49,078 nt of DNA from IMG/VR virus record IMGVR_UViG_3300021085_000050, positions 1-49,078 of that record; one strand, given 5' to 3'. The translations under genes and the position numbers were made by a program. Numbering within the stretch: position 1 is the stretch's first letter; each line of letters starts with the position of its first letter. The notes under the pieces are model-generated. The model did not search any database. It was given only the letters and a program-made list of their open reading frames with translations, and was not told where the DNA came from. This document shows, piece after piece, positions 35,912-42,395 of this stretch. This DNA comes from a virus.

Positions 35912-36145
35912 TTATTCTTCAAAAGGTAAACTATTTTGCCTAGGGAGATAGTTCAAATTCATAGCTTCTCCCTCTAGTTTCTCAACGATAACACCGTTGA
36001 GAAATTTCTTTACATCTTCGGGCTCAATGTTTGTTTCTTCACAGACATCTATCACTGCATCCATGTAGGATAGCTTTTTGCCAAATACGGTAGTTTCTAC
36101 CATACGAGAGAATTTACTTTTATTCAAGAAAACTGCTTCACTCAT
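35912..36145 (-). CDS. 33: Late transcription co-activator gp33
   Basis: A 77-residue protein (T4 gp33 has 112). SEAVFLNKSKFSRMVETTVF, SYMDAVIDVCEETNIEPEDV, and LNYLPRQNSLPFEE match the short gp33 proteins of marine T4-like phages. gp33 binds the RNA polymerase flap and, with gp55 and the clamp gp45, drives late promoters such as those in this window. It is coupled by ATGA to the gene before it (36142-37266). The gp32 promoter begins just after its stop, so gp33 and gp32 are partly independent. Confidence 0.75.
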   Translation of the reverse strand: MSEAVFLNKSKFSRMVETTVFGKKLSYMDAVIDVCEETNIEPEDVKKFLNGVIVEKLEGEAMNLNYLPRQNSLPFEE

Positions 36146-37266
36146 TTATCCATAGCCCTTAATATAATTGTTTCTTTATTTAGTCTTCCATTAGGCACCT
36201 CTGTTTTAGTAGTCAGAGTTCCCCACATCTTATTAATCTGATTAGGTGTTTTACCTAAAGCAACTGGGAGGACTTCAGAAGGTTTTCTGATCTTCGTCAT
36301 CCTTGATTCATCAAGATCAAAACCTTTTAAGGTAGTTCCCTTGACTTCAAACCCAGTTGCTTTACGGCTTACATATTCGGTCAGCTGTTTATATTTAGTG
36401 TTAAAGGTATACAATCTCATAGCACCAACAACCATCATTGGGTGTATTGACTTGATCTTATATTCTTTAGACTCCAACAAGAACTGCATCTTAGCTACTT
36501 GTTTATCTGCACTCTTAACTCTAGGTTTGCGAGGTGCACGTGTAGCTTTTTTGCTCATGATGTACTTTTGCGCATCATCTATAATATGCTGAACGAATTC
36601 CAGATATTTCTTTCTAGCACGTGCTGGTACATTTTCATAACCCTCAATCAGATCAGGGGTCTTTTTTGTAACCAACTCATTGAGTTCATCACGCAATGGT
36701 GTGTAGTAAGAAACAACTGCACTAGCTGTCGACTGCGGATAGGCATCTTTAGTCAGTTCGTCATATACAGAATACTTCATCTGAACTTCATGTTTATCGT
36801 CAAAGTATGCATCAAGAATATTCTCAATGCCGCCAATAAACTCAGATGTTTTTTCTTTTATGATCTCAGCTGGTGTTTTGCGAGGTTTAATTGCTACATC
36901 AACATTCTCTTCCTTAGCCTTTAAGGCTTTATTACCTAATACAGTAATATATTCAAAGAATGTTTCCAGTGCTGCTTTTGCATTCCAATTGGGAGGGAAA
37001 TCATGCCCTTTTTGCTCCCACAAAATAGTAGAAGCAATAAAGTGCTTGGGTGTAAAAGCATATTCTGGTGCAGCAAGATAGACCCGCTGGGTAGGCTTAT
37101 CAAACGTAGCACGAATATAAGTTTTGATAAGAGATGCAATATCTTTCTTATCTACTTCCATTCGAATGTATTCATTAAAGTTACGAAAGTTATTTTCAGG
37201 TGCAGCACCAAAACCAGTTTTCTTACGTGCTCTTGGTAGCGCCTTAGTCTTTTTCTTAACAGCCAT
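36142..37266 (-). CDS. Conserved protein of marine T4-like phages, unknown function
   Basis: A 374-residue basic protein. I start it at ATG 37266 because GGAG lies eight bases upstream; the open frame extends 13 codons further without a ribosome site. The N-terminus MAVKKKTKALPRARKKTGFG is strongly basic. RVYLAAPEYAFTPKHFIAST and later GYENVPARARKKYLEFVQHI, then SADKQVAKMQFLLESKEYKI, are distinctive but match no domain I know. It ends coupled to gp33 and near gp32, so a role in DNA binding, replication or late transcription is plausible. In T4 the gene at this place is gp59, the helicase loader, which it does not resemble in size (217). Confidence 0.6.
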   Translation of the reverse strand: MAVKKKTKALPRARKKTGFGAAPENNFRNFNEYIRMEVDKKDIASLIKTYIRATFDKPTQRVYLAAPEYAFTPKHFIASTILWEQKGHDFPPNWNAKAALETFFEYITVLGNKALKAKEENVDVAIKPRKTPAEIIKEKTSEFIGGIENILDAYFDDKHEVQMKYSVYDELTKDAYPQSTASAVVSYYTPLRDELNELVTKKTPDLIEGYENVPARARKKYLEFVQHIIDDAQKYIMSKKATRAPRKPRVKSADKQVAKMQFLLESKEYKIKSIHPMMVVGAMRLYTFNTKYKQLTEYVSRKATGFEVKGTTLKGFDLDESRMTKIRKPSEVLPVALGKTPNQINKMWGTLTTKTEVPNGRLNKETIILRAMDK

Positions 37267-37293
37267 AATATATCTCCGTTTGATTATATAACT

Positions 37294-37322
37294 ATTATAA
37301 CACATATAAAAACAAATGTAAA
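37294..37322 (-). promoter_or_regulatory. Early, host-type promoter (TTTACA-17-TATAAT)
   Basis: On the minus strand, TTTACA at 37317-37322, a 17-base spacer ending TATGTGT, and TATAAT at 37294-37299. The spacer end gives an extended -10 (TGT-TATAAT). It lies 27 bases upstream of ATG 37266 and fits the consensus shared with four other promoters here. Confidence 0.8.
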
Positions 37323-37345
37323 GTGTTTTCTTTACTTTTTTTAAT

Positions 37346-37546
37346 TTATTTTTTATATGGGTGTAAAACTATTTCGCCATTTTCGTCCCAGTTATGTTTA
37401 ACAAAGCCTTGTTCACAGAGGTACTCAATTGTATCACTAACAATTTCGTCACGTGATTTTGAAAAGTAATTCTTATGAATATAAAATCCACATGCAGCAC
37501 AACCAATGCCGTATAGTAGTGTCAAAATATTCTCATCAATATACAA
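37346..37546 (-). CDS. Small protein with a membrane segment (hypothetical)
   Basis: About 66 residues. The best start is TTG 37546, seven bases after a perfect GGAGGT; the ATG five codons upstream has no ribosome site. ENILTLLYGIGCAACGFYIH (residues 5-24) is a single hydrophobic segment, probably a membrane anchor. The remainder is polar and ends ENGEIVLHPYKK. It is one of several small genes of unknown role upstream of the 37266 gene. Confidence 0.5.
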   Translation of the reverse strand: MYIDENILTLLYGIGCAACGFYIHKNYFSKSRDEIVSDTIEYLCEQGFVKHNWDENGEIVLHPYKK

Positions 37547-37573
37547 TGTAAGTACCTCCATTTAAATTATTAT

Positions 37574-37831
37574 TTAGCTACAAGAAAAGGATACAACCTT
37601 ATCTAATCTGAAAGACCTCCAGCCTTCAGCCTTAACATCATACACAGGAAGAACTTCTTCGTTAATATTACGAACTTTCTTTTGTGTGATACTATCACTT
37701 TTAGTAGCAGCGGGAATAATATCAGAACGTAGAGTACACATCATATCACGTTCATCACCATTCACTTTCTTAAAAATAACACGACACGTGTTAGTCTCAA
37801 GTTGTTCAATCATTTCACTTCTAGTTATCAT
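37574..37831 (-). CDS. DUF2693-like small protein
   Basis: An 85-residue protein. CRVIFKKVNGDERDMMCTLR, IIPAATKSD and VYDVKAEGWRSFRLDKVVSF match the pattern of a small SH3-like family common in T4-like phages (DUF2693 by memory): a strand with KxxGxxRxMxCTL, then the DxxxxGWRSFRxD strand. The function is unknown; the fold suggests nucleic acid or protein binding. It is one of a run of small early genes. Confidence 0.6.
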   Translation of the reverse strand: MITRSEMIEQLETNTCRVIFKKVNGDERDMMCTLRSDIIPAATKSDSITQKKVRNINEEVLPVYDVKAEGWRSFRLDKVVSFSCS

Positions 37832-37841
37832 ATAATATTCC

Positions 37842-38072
37842 TTATTTTAAGTGGTATGTTCCTTGAGGTAGTTCCCAAGCTTTCATAAGTTTGCGGTACA
37901 TCTCCGCAGTCATTCCAATTACATTAAAGTTGTTTTTATCTTCCTCCCATTGTCTAATAAAAGCATCACCATTCTCAGTAAAGTGTACAGTAACATCCTC
38001 AAACTCTTCAGTATTATCAAGAATTGTTACAACAGTTTCGTTATACTGGTGATCATGTTCAATTGTAAACAT
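37842..38072 (-). CDS. Hypothetical small acidic protein
   Basis: A 76-residue protein, beginning MFTIEHDHQYNETVVTILDN and ending LMKAWELPQGTYHLK. An N-terminal beta-hairpin region is followed by a helix (FIRQWEEDKNNF, AEMYRKLMKAW). There are no recognised motifs. Its start shares one base with the stop of the preceding gene, so it is translated with it. Confidence 0.5.
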   Translation of the reverse strand: MFTIEHDHQYNETVVTILDNTEEFEDVTVHFTENGDAFIRQWEEDKNNFNVIGMTAEMYRKLMKAWELPQGTYHLK

Positions 38073-38404
38073 TAGCTTCCCATCTTTGATACTTCTATTG
38101 CTTGATCCTTATTAAGAATAGGAACAGCATTAGATTTGTGCATAGTAGCAATACCTTTAATAAGAGTACCGGTATATTTTTTACCTTCTATCTTAGCGCC
38201 ATTACCAGCAACTTTATCAGAAGTCATTCTAGGACCGGTATTATAATCAGGTATCTCAGTACGATACTCCGTCTTAGGTTTATCTTTAATACCCATTGAC
38301 TTTAAGAAGGCTTCGTGTTTTTCTTGAGCTTTCTTCCAGCCTGGGGCTTTCTTTCTTTTAGATTTACCATGGACTTGAACGCCCTGTATCATGTGCATAC
38401 TCAT
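38072..38404 (-). CDS. Hypothetical basic protein behind a structured RNA leader
   Basis: About 110 residues. I start at ATG 38404, six bases after GGAG; a TTG four codons upstream is less likely. The protein is Lys-rich (HGKSKRKKAPGWKKAQEKHE), with AFLKSMGIKDKPKTEYRTEI and GRMTSDK-like polar stretches, and no known motif. The ribosome site lies at the base of a long RNA helix at 38415-38504, so its translation may be controlled by that structure. Confidence 0.5.
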   Translation of the reverse strand: MSMHMIQGVQVHGKSKRKKAPGWKKAQEKHEAFLKSMGIKDKPKTEYRTEIPDYNTGPRMTSDKVAGNGAKIEGKKYTGTLIKGIATMHKSNAVPILNKDQAIEVSKMGS

Positions 38405-38414
38405 ATAAATCTCC

Positions 38415-38640
38415 AAACTATTTAAAGTAGCGCCTCAGAAACAACAAAAAGGAAGTGTACTTTTAGGCTATGCCCTCCGTACGAGACGCTAGTTAAAATA
38501 GTTTTCGTGGGAGAGACTTTCCTGCAGCGCCTCTCCCCTTATCTGCATTATCGTTAGCAGCTAACGTCCGGGTTTCTATTCGGTACCGGCTGTCTATACC
38601 CACCTAACAAAACCTTGTACATTGGCAGTTAGGTTTTTCG
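38415..38640 (-). ncRNA. Structured RNA element, unidentified (5' leader or small RNA)
   Basis: A region of about 230 bases without a gene, locally rich in GC and stem-forming sequence. Read on the minus strand, 38496-38504 pairs with 38415-38423 (9 bp) and 38483-38491 pairs with 38428-38436 (9 bp with one G-U). Together they make one long interrupted helix whose 3' side touches the GGAG of the next gene. The G-U pair would be a mismatch on the plus strand, so the minus RNA is favoured. Further stems are GGGAGAG/CTCTCCC (38509-38515 with 38531-38537), a 6-bp triloop hairpin (38552-38566), and ACCTAAC/GTTAGGT (38602-38608 with 38628-38634). The octamer AGCGCCTC occurs twice (38429 and 38526), so the partner at 38483 could choose between two helices. 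It is not a tRNA. Confidence 0.5.
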
Positions 38641-38653
38641 ATAATAAATGAGA

Positions 38654-38923
38654 CTAGTCCCAATCGTTATCGAATTTTGTAGTCTCCCGCATTGTATCAC
38701 CATAATACTGATCAGCATACTTAGATGCATCAGTCCATTGGTAGATATTCTCACGATATGCAGGCTCTTGCATTACATTAGTCTTACGAACAACAGGTCT
38801 AGCATTAACAGTTCTAACCTGTTTAGCAGATGCTTTTTTAAGTTTAGCCATTTTATTGCGACGGTCGCCAATCTTTTTGATAAGAGCTAAACGGTCTGCT
38901 TTTTGAGTTGATGTCATAGTCAT
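38654..38923 (-). CDS. Hypothetical basic protein
   Basis: An 89-residue protein. The N-terminal half is basic and helical (MTSTQKADRLALIKKIGDRR, MAKLKKASAKQ); the C-terminal half is polar and acidic (QWTDASKYADQYYGDTMRET). No motif is recognised. A clear early promoter lies upstream at 38955-38983, and an inverted repeat overlaps that promoter. Its stop is followed by the structured RNA element, which may be in the same transcript. Confidence 0.5.
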   Translation of the reverse strand: MTMTSTQKADRLALIKKIGDRRNKMAKLKKASAKQVRTVNARPVVRKTNVMQEPAYRENIYQWTDASKYADQYYGDTMRETTKFDNDWD

Positions 38924-38954
38924 AATATAATCTTTCTTTTTTGTTTCTATAATT

Positions 38955-38983
38955 AGTATAGCATATTTTAGGGGTCTTGTAAA
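38955..38983 (-). promoter_or_regulatory. Early promoter with inverted repeat over the -35 region
   Basis: On the minus strand, TTTACA (38978-38983), 17 bases ending TATGC, TATACT (38955-38960). It serves the gene at 38654-38923. Confidence 0.7.
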
Positions 38984-38990
38984 CCCCTAA
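38968..38990. repeat. 8-bp inverted repeat (TTAGGGGT/ACCCCTAA), possible operator or terminator
   Basis: Arms 38968-38975 and 38983-38990 with a seven-base loop. It overlaps the -35 element of the early promoter, so it could be an operator. On the plus strand it is followed by a T-rich stretch and resembles a terminator, but no plus-strand gene needs one here. Confidence 0.5.
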
Positions 38991-39001
38991 TTTACTTTTT
39001 T

Positions 39002-39208
39002 TTAATTTATTTGACTAATAAAGTCTGTAGCATCTTGATCTAAAAACCCTGATGCCAATTCGTGTAGATAGTGAAAGTTATCTGACTTAAAGATAAAGTT
39101 ATCTACTTTAGAAGGATCTGCTTCTACTGTACAGCCGTGGTCTGTAGCAAATTGTTTAATTTCTTCTACAGAAGCGGTAGTGATTTTAAAATCTATTTCG
39201 TAGTACAT
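39002..39208 (-). CDS. Hypothetical small protein
   Basis: About 68 residues. I start at ATG 39208, eight bases after AAGG; the frame extends three codons upstream to a GTG. The sequence MYYEIDFKITTASVEEIKQF followed by ATDHGCTVEADPSKVDNFIF suggests a small alpha/beta fold. No family is recognised. It begins just after the stop of the 39210 gene and is co-transcribed with it. Confidence 0.5.
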   Translation of the reverse strand: MYYEIDFKITTASVEEIKQFATDHGCTVEADPSKVDNFIFKSDNFHYLHELASGFLDQDATDFISQIN

Positions 39209-39209
39209 A

Positions 39210-39416
39210 TTACACACCTTTCTCTGAACGGATTTCAGTTACGATTTTATCGAAGTCTTTATAGAAACCTTCTTCGCTTGCATAAAACTTAAAGCACTCG
39301 TGGTAAGCATCAGCATCTACAAAATTCCAGATGATTTTACTATTAATATCTAAATTTTCTGGGTTAACCATTGCGTTACGGATTGAGTTAGTTAATTCTG
39401 TAATAATGTTTGACAT
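39210..39416 (-). CDS. Hypothetical small acidic protein
   Basis: A 68-residue protein (MSNIITELTNSIRNAMVNPE, then AYHECFKFYASEEGFYKDFD), mainly helical and acidic, without a motif I know. A clear AAGGA ribosome site and a strong early promoter (39449-39477) precede it. It is the first gene of a two-gene unit with 39002-39208. Confidence 0.5.
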   Translation of the reverse strand: MSNIITELTNSIRNAMVNPENLDINSKIIWNFVDADAYHECFKFYASEEGFYKDFDKIVTEIRSEKGV

Positions 39417-39448
39417 AATATAGTTCCTTATTTATTGTTTCTATAACT

Positions 39449-39477
39449 CTTATAACACATCCAATAACTAATGTAAA
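39449..39477 (-). promoter_or_regulatory. Early promoter (TTTACA-17-TATAAG)
   Basis: On the minus strand, TTTACA (39472-39477), a 17-base spacer ending GATGTGT, and TATAAG (39449-39454). It lies 33 bases upstream of ATG 39416. Confidence 0.7.
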
Positions 39478-39536
39478 CAACTAATTTACTTTTTTTTTAA
39501 ATTAATTGTAAATACAGCAAAAGTGTTACAATTATG

Positions 39537-39725
39537 TTACACCTCACATTGAGCTTCAATTTCCATTTCGCTTTCTGTGAGATTTACATTTTTTTGAAGA
39601 GTAGCACAAATCATATCAAGTTCAATTAATACATGCTCTTTAGAGCAGTTATCAGCACGACGAATAACATCTTCAATAAGATTTTTCATTGTTAATGCAT
39701 CTTGAATATCTTTTACTATAACCAT
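39537..39725 (-). CDS. Hypothetical small helical protein
   Basis: A 62-residue protein, MVIVKDIQDALTMKNLIEDV then IRRADNCSKEHVLIELDMIC, ending with an acidic stretch. It looks like two helices. It stands alone behind its own early promoter (39757-39785) and shares an intergenic region with the divergent oxygenase gene at 39833. The function is unknown; small host-takeover proteins are often encoded this way. Confidence 0.5.
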   Translation of the reverse strand: MVIVKDIQDALTMKNLIEDVIRRADNCSKEHVLIELDMICATLQKNVNLTESEMEIEAQCEV

Positions 39726-39756
39726 AATATAGTCCTTACTGTTTGTTTCTATAACT

Positions 39757-39785
39757 ATTATAGCACATATAAATACAGATGTAAA
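39757..39785 (-). promoter_or_regulatory. Early promoter (TTTACA-17-TATAAT)
   Basis: On the minus strand, TTTACA (39780-39785), a 17-base spacer ending TATGTGC, TATAAT (39757-39762). It lies 31 bases upstream of ATG 39725. Confidence 0.8.
39768..39775 (+). promoter_or_regulatory. Late promoter motif TATAAATA inside the opposite early promoter
   Basis: Plus-strand CATATAAATACAG lies within the spacer of the minus-strand early promoter and 57 bases upstream of the oxygenase start at 39833. The same bases could thus serve an early leftward and a late rightward transcript. Confidence 0.45.
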
Positions 39786-39832
39786 GTGTTTTTTTAATAA
39801 AAATGCAAATTAAATTATAAGGTAGTGATAAA

Positions 39833-40453
39833 TTGAATTATGAAAGATTATTATCCTTTGGTGATATACTAGAATTAAATATACAATGTGATCCATATAA
39901 ATTATTAAATGAGACTAAACCCTATAAATGGTTAAAATATAATCCACGTAAAGATATAAAAAGATATGGTCTCAGCTTAACATCACTCACAGGAGAAATT
40001 GATGGTATTGACCTTGACTCTATCTATGAATATAATAGAGTAAATAATGTAAATTTAGATGAGACAAGTTTTACAGAACTAACTGATATATATTATAATA
40101 GCTCAGAAGTTCGTAAGATTATGGATCCTTGGGTTGATACAGGTTTAGGTAGAAGTCATATTATACATCTACCTCCAGGTGGTCACTTCCCACCACACAG
40201 AGACTTATCACACTTTGAAGAGGATCAGAAAACTTTTAGAGTAATAGTTCCATTAATAAACTGTAACCCTGAGCAAGCATATTTTATGTATGAAGATAAA
40301 CCTTTACATTTTAAACACGGTAAAAGTTATTTTATGAATACAAATAAAATGCATAGTGTGTTTTCTATGTCAGACTGCTATCTTATAGTTCTTAATGTTT
40401 TTTATAATGACGATAATGTAAAAGAGATTTTATCTAATTTAGCATATAATTAA
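39833..40453 (+). CDS. 2-oxoglutarate/Fe(II) oxygenase, Asp/Asn beta-hydroxylase-like
   Basis: A 206-residue protein starting at TTG 39833 with AAGG nine bases upstream; no in-frame ATG is near. SHIIHLPPGGHFPPHRDLSH holds H122-x-D124, FRVIVPL gives R136 for 2-oxoglutarate, and NKMHSVFSMSDCYLIVLNVF gives the distal H174. This is the cupin-type iron triad of aspartyl/asparaginyl hydroxylases. Unlike its relatives, it has no arginine just after the distal His (residues DCYLIV). It is the only member of the oxygenase cluster on the plus strand, and its end overlaps the minus-strand gene at 40434 by 20 bases. The substrate is unknown. Confidence 0.65.
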   Translation: MNYERLLSFGDILELNIQCDPYKLLNETKPYKWLKYNPRKDIKRYGLSLTSLTGEIDGIDLDSIYEYNRVNNVNLDETSFTELTDIYYNSSEVRKIMDPWVDTGLGRSHIIHLPPGGHFPPHRDLSHFEEDQKTFRVIVPLINCNPEQAYFMYEDKPLHFKHGKSYFMNTNKMHSVFSMSDCYLIVLNVFYNDDNVKEILSNLAYN

Positions 40454-40952
40454 TATCACCCTTATAAAAAACATACTGTTCATTATTAGGATATATTACA
40501 GGAATCTTTTCTGGGTGAATATGCCAATCATTAAATATATCTGATCTACCTTTTTTTAATCTATTAAAGAAACCTTTACTCTTATCTCTGGTCCATATTA
40601 TTAATGGATAGTGAGATATTCTATCAAGACAATATTCAAGTTCTAAGAAGTTATCTATTTTTTCAAGCAAATCTTTACCATCAGTTCTTTGAAATGCAAA
40701 ATATCTTGACTGAACTCTTATTGTATTCTCATTTACTATTTGACAACCAGACATTAATATTGGTTTTGTTCCTTCAAATACAAAGTTAAACATTACCATA
40801 TCTTCAAGATGAAGTCTATTTGTTTTATAATTTTCTTGAAGTCTATCCACAGATTGTTCTGCAAGTAGTAAAGCCTTTTCACACAATAGAATATCATCAT
40901 AACTAAGATTTGTATTTTTCTTACCACCTATAATGTAAGGCAAAATCTTCAT
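40434..40952 (-). CDS. Hypothetical protein ending the oxygenase operon
   Basis: A 172-residue protein. The start at 40952 is supported by GGGAGAG five bases upstream, though it overlaps the preceding gene by 32 bases. MFNFVFEGTKPILMSGCQIV, IRVQSRYFAFQRTDGKDLLE, HYPLIIWTRDKSKGFFNRLK and then NDWHIHPEKIPVIYPNNEQY form an alpha/beta pattern vaguely like a GNAT acetyltransferase, but no acetyl-CoA motif is seen. It is the last gene of the operon. Confidence 0.5.
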   Translation of the reverse strand: MKILPYIIGGKKNTNLSYDDILLCEKALLLAEQSVDRLQENYKTNRLHLEDMVMFNFVFEGTKPILMSGCQIVNENTIRVQSRYFAFQRTDGKDLLEKIDNFLELEYCLDRISHYPLIIWTRDKSKGFFNRLKKGRSDIFNDWHIHPEKIPVIYPNNEQYVFYKGDINYMLN

Positions 40953-41412
40953 GGAGTCTCTCCCAATTAAAATCTTTAAAGTAAAATGATACTTGTATAA
41001 AAAATCTTTCTACATTCATATCATCTATAAAATGTGGTATCTTTGCATGTGGCATTGTTGGACATCTATATTGATGTGTATGTATTATTGATTCCTCATT
41101 AGATATGTCAGATAAGAAATGTATATTATAATGTTTAGGGTCAATAGGTATAATTAATACAGCATCTCTATCTGTGTCTATATGTGGTTTTATATAATAC
41201 TCTGGAAGTTTATGTGTTAGCCATGCTTGAGGTGGTTCTCTATAATCATATGATATAGATGATAATTCTGGTAACTCTATCTTATAATTGCGAACACCAT
41301 TCCACACATCATCTGGTTTGTTTAGATCAATAGTTTTTATATCAAAATCAACTCTAAACTTAGGAAGTTCAAGTATGAAACATTTTTCCTGATCTGTAGT
41401 GATTAACGACAT
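40921..41412 (-). CDS. Putative 2-oxoglutarate/Fe(II) oxygenase (paralogue of next gene)
   Basis: About 163 residues. The start is at ATG 41412 or 41415, with GGGAG just upstream, inside the end of the preceding gene. YYIKPHIDTDRDAVLIIPID has H77-x-D79, HQYRCPTMPHAKIPHF has H112 and H117, and ERFFIQVSFYF has R126. These are the iron and 2-oxoglutarate positions of the cupin oxygenases. HQYRCPT and the closing KDFNWERL align with HQYRCPT and GDINWEF of the upstream gene, so the two are tandem paralogues. This copy is about 40 residues shorter and may have a reduced fold. Confidence 0.6.
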   Translation of the reverse strand: MSLITTDQEKCFILELPKFRVDFDIKTIDLNKPDDVWNGVRNYKIELPELSSISYDYREPPQAWLTHKLPEYYIKPHIDTDRDAVLIIPIDPKHYNIHFLSDISNEESIIHTHQYRCPTMPHAKIPHFIDDMNVERFFIQVSFYFKDFNWERLHEDFALHYRW

Positions 41413-41977
41413 CATTAAACTCCCAATTAATATCTCCAAAGTTTACTCTGAAAGAAAGCATCTTACGTTCCCTTCTTTCTTCTACAGCATGAGGGTGTTT
41501 AGTATTTAAGAAAGTAGGGCAACGGTACTGATGTCTAAAAACTTCCTTATATTCGTAATCGAGACCATCTTCATATGGTCGTCTGTAAAAGTCTGTATCT
41601 AATTCTTCCATTCCTTCTTCACACTTATCAACATAAACAATATCATAATCAAGAGGTGCTATAGGATAGATTAAAACCACATTTCGACCAGGTGCATTAT
41701 CAATATGAGGTCTCATCCATTTACCCTCTGCCTTTACTGTTAGGTAAGGAGTAATGTCTGTTCCTTCGTCAACATATTCTCTGTTGATTCTATTAATTGC
41801 AGATTGAATTCTAGGATCATTATTAGTTCTATACCATTTTTGACCATCCCATGATCTTTGATCATCACCTAGTAATTCACCTTTAAGGCTCCAAAGTTCT
41901 TCTCTAGGAGGAAGCCAGTCAATTAGTTCAGGCACTTCTATAATATATTGGTTTACTATCTGATCAGTTATTTTCAT
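41369..41977 (-). CDS. Putative 2-oxoglutarate/Fe(II) oxygenase
   Basis: A 202-residue protein. KWMRPHIDNAPGRNVVLIYP has H91-x-D93, then HQYRCPTFLNTKHPHAVEER gives H161/H163, and RKMLSFRVNFGDINWEF gives R171. The order and spacing fit a double-stranded beta-helix dioxygenase. An N-terminal segment (IIEVPELIDWLPPREELWSL) precedes the core. The start overlaps the peroxiredoxin gene by 14 bases, the end overlaps its paralogue by 44, so all three are probably co-translated. The substrate is not predictable. Confidence 0.65.
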   Translation of the reverse strand: MKITDQIVNQYIIEVPELIDWLPPREELWSLKGELLGDDQRSWDGQKWYRTNNDPRIQSAINRINREYVDEGTDITPYLTVKAEGKWMRPHIDNAPGRNVVLIYPIAPLDYDIVYVDKCEEGMEELDTDFYRRPYEDGLDYEYKEVFRHQYRCPTFLNTKHPHAVEERRERKMLSFRVNFGDINWEFNDVVNHYRSGKMFHT

Positions 41978-42395
41978 CAGTTATATCCTCATATATATCT
42001 GTAAACCATGGTTCATTAAATTTTTTTACTAACTGATTATCTCTTATTAGATATGCAAATCTTTTACAAGTTTTACCCATAACATCTTCCCACGTACCAG
42101 ATATTTCAGAAAGTGTTTCACAAAATATACCTAAAGGATCTGCTACACAATCTATATCAGAATGACCATACTGTTCGTTCCATGCAGCCATTGTATATGG
42201 AGTTTCTACTGATATAAAAACAACTTTATATTCTGGTAGTTTATTAATGTTTGCTGCAAACTCTGGTAAATGTTTATCAGTACATGTTGGGGAAAAAGCA
42301 GCAGGTATTCCAATAAGTATAACATTACCTTCAGGTATATTATAAGTATCTGGTTTTCCGTTTATGATCTTATAAAGTGGTGAACTGTTTATCAT
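41964..42395 (-). CDS. Peroxiredoxin (Prx5-type, 1-Cys or atypical 2-Cys)
   Basis: About 143 residues from ATG 42395 (42404 is possible; AAGGA lies upstream). GIPAAFSPTCTDKHLPEF is the peroxidatic motif with P31, T37 and C38; FISVETPYTMAAWNEQYG and DPLGIFCETL match the conserved Prx5 strands, and GKTCKRFAYLIRDNQLVKKF gives R112. These enzymes reduce peroxides using a thiol. C73, C82 and C110 could resolve the sulphenate. A phage-encoded peroxiredoxin is unusual. Here it sits among iron oxygenases, where it could remove peroxide formed by uncoupled turnover. Confidence 0.8.
   Translation of the reverse strand: MINSSPLYKIINGKPDTYNIPEGNVILIGIPAAFSPTCTDKHLPEFAANINKLPEYKVVFISVETPYTMAAWNEQYGHSDIDCVADPLGIFCETLSEISGTWEDVMGKTCKRFAYLIRDNQLVKKFNEPWFTDIYEDITDENN

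Noticed and set aside
36142-37266. gp59 helicase loader
   Set aside because: The gene position between gp33 and early genes fits, but length (374 versus 217) and sequence do not.
38417-38653. tRNA gene or tmRNA in the GC-richer gap
   Set aside because: The stems do not form a cloverleaf, there is no T-loop consensus (GGTTCRAAYCC) and no tag-peptide frame. I kept it only as an unassigned structured RNA.
40434-40952. GNAT acetyltransferase
   Set aside because: There is a vague alpha/beta resemblance, but no R/QxxGxG/A acetyl-CoA loop was found, so it is left as hypothetical.
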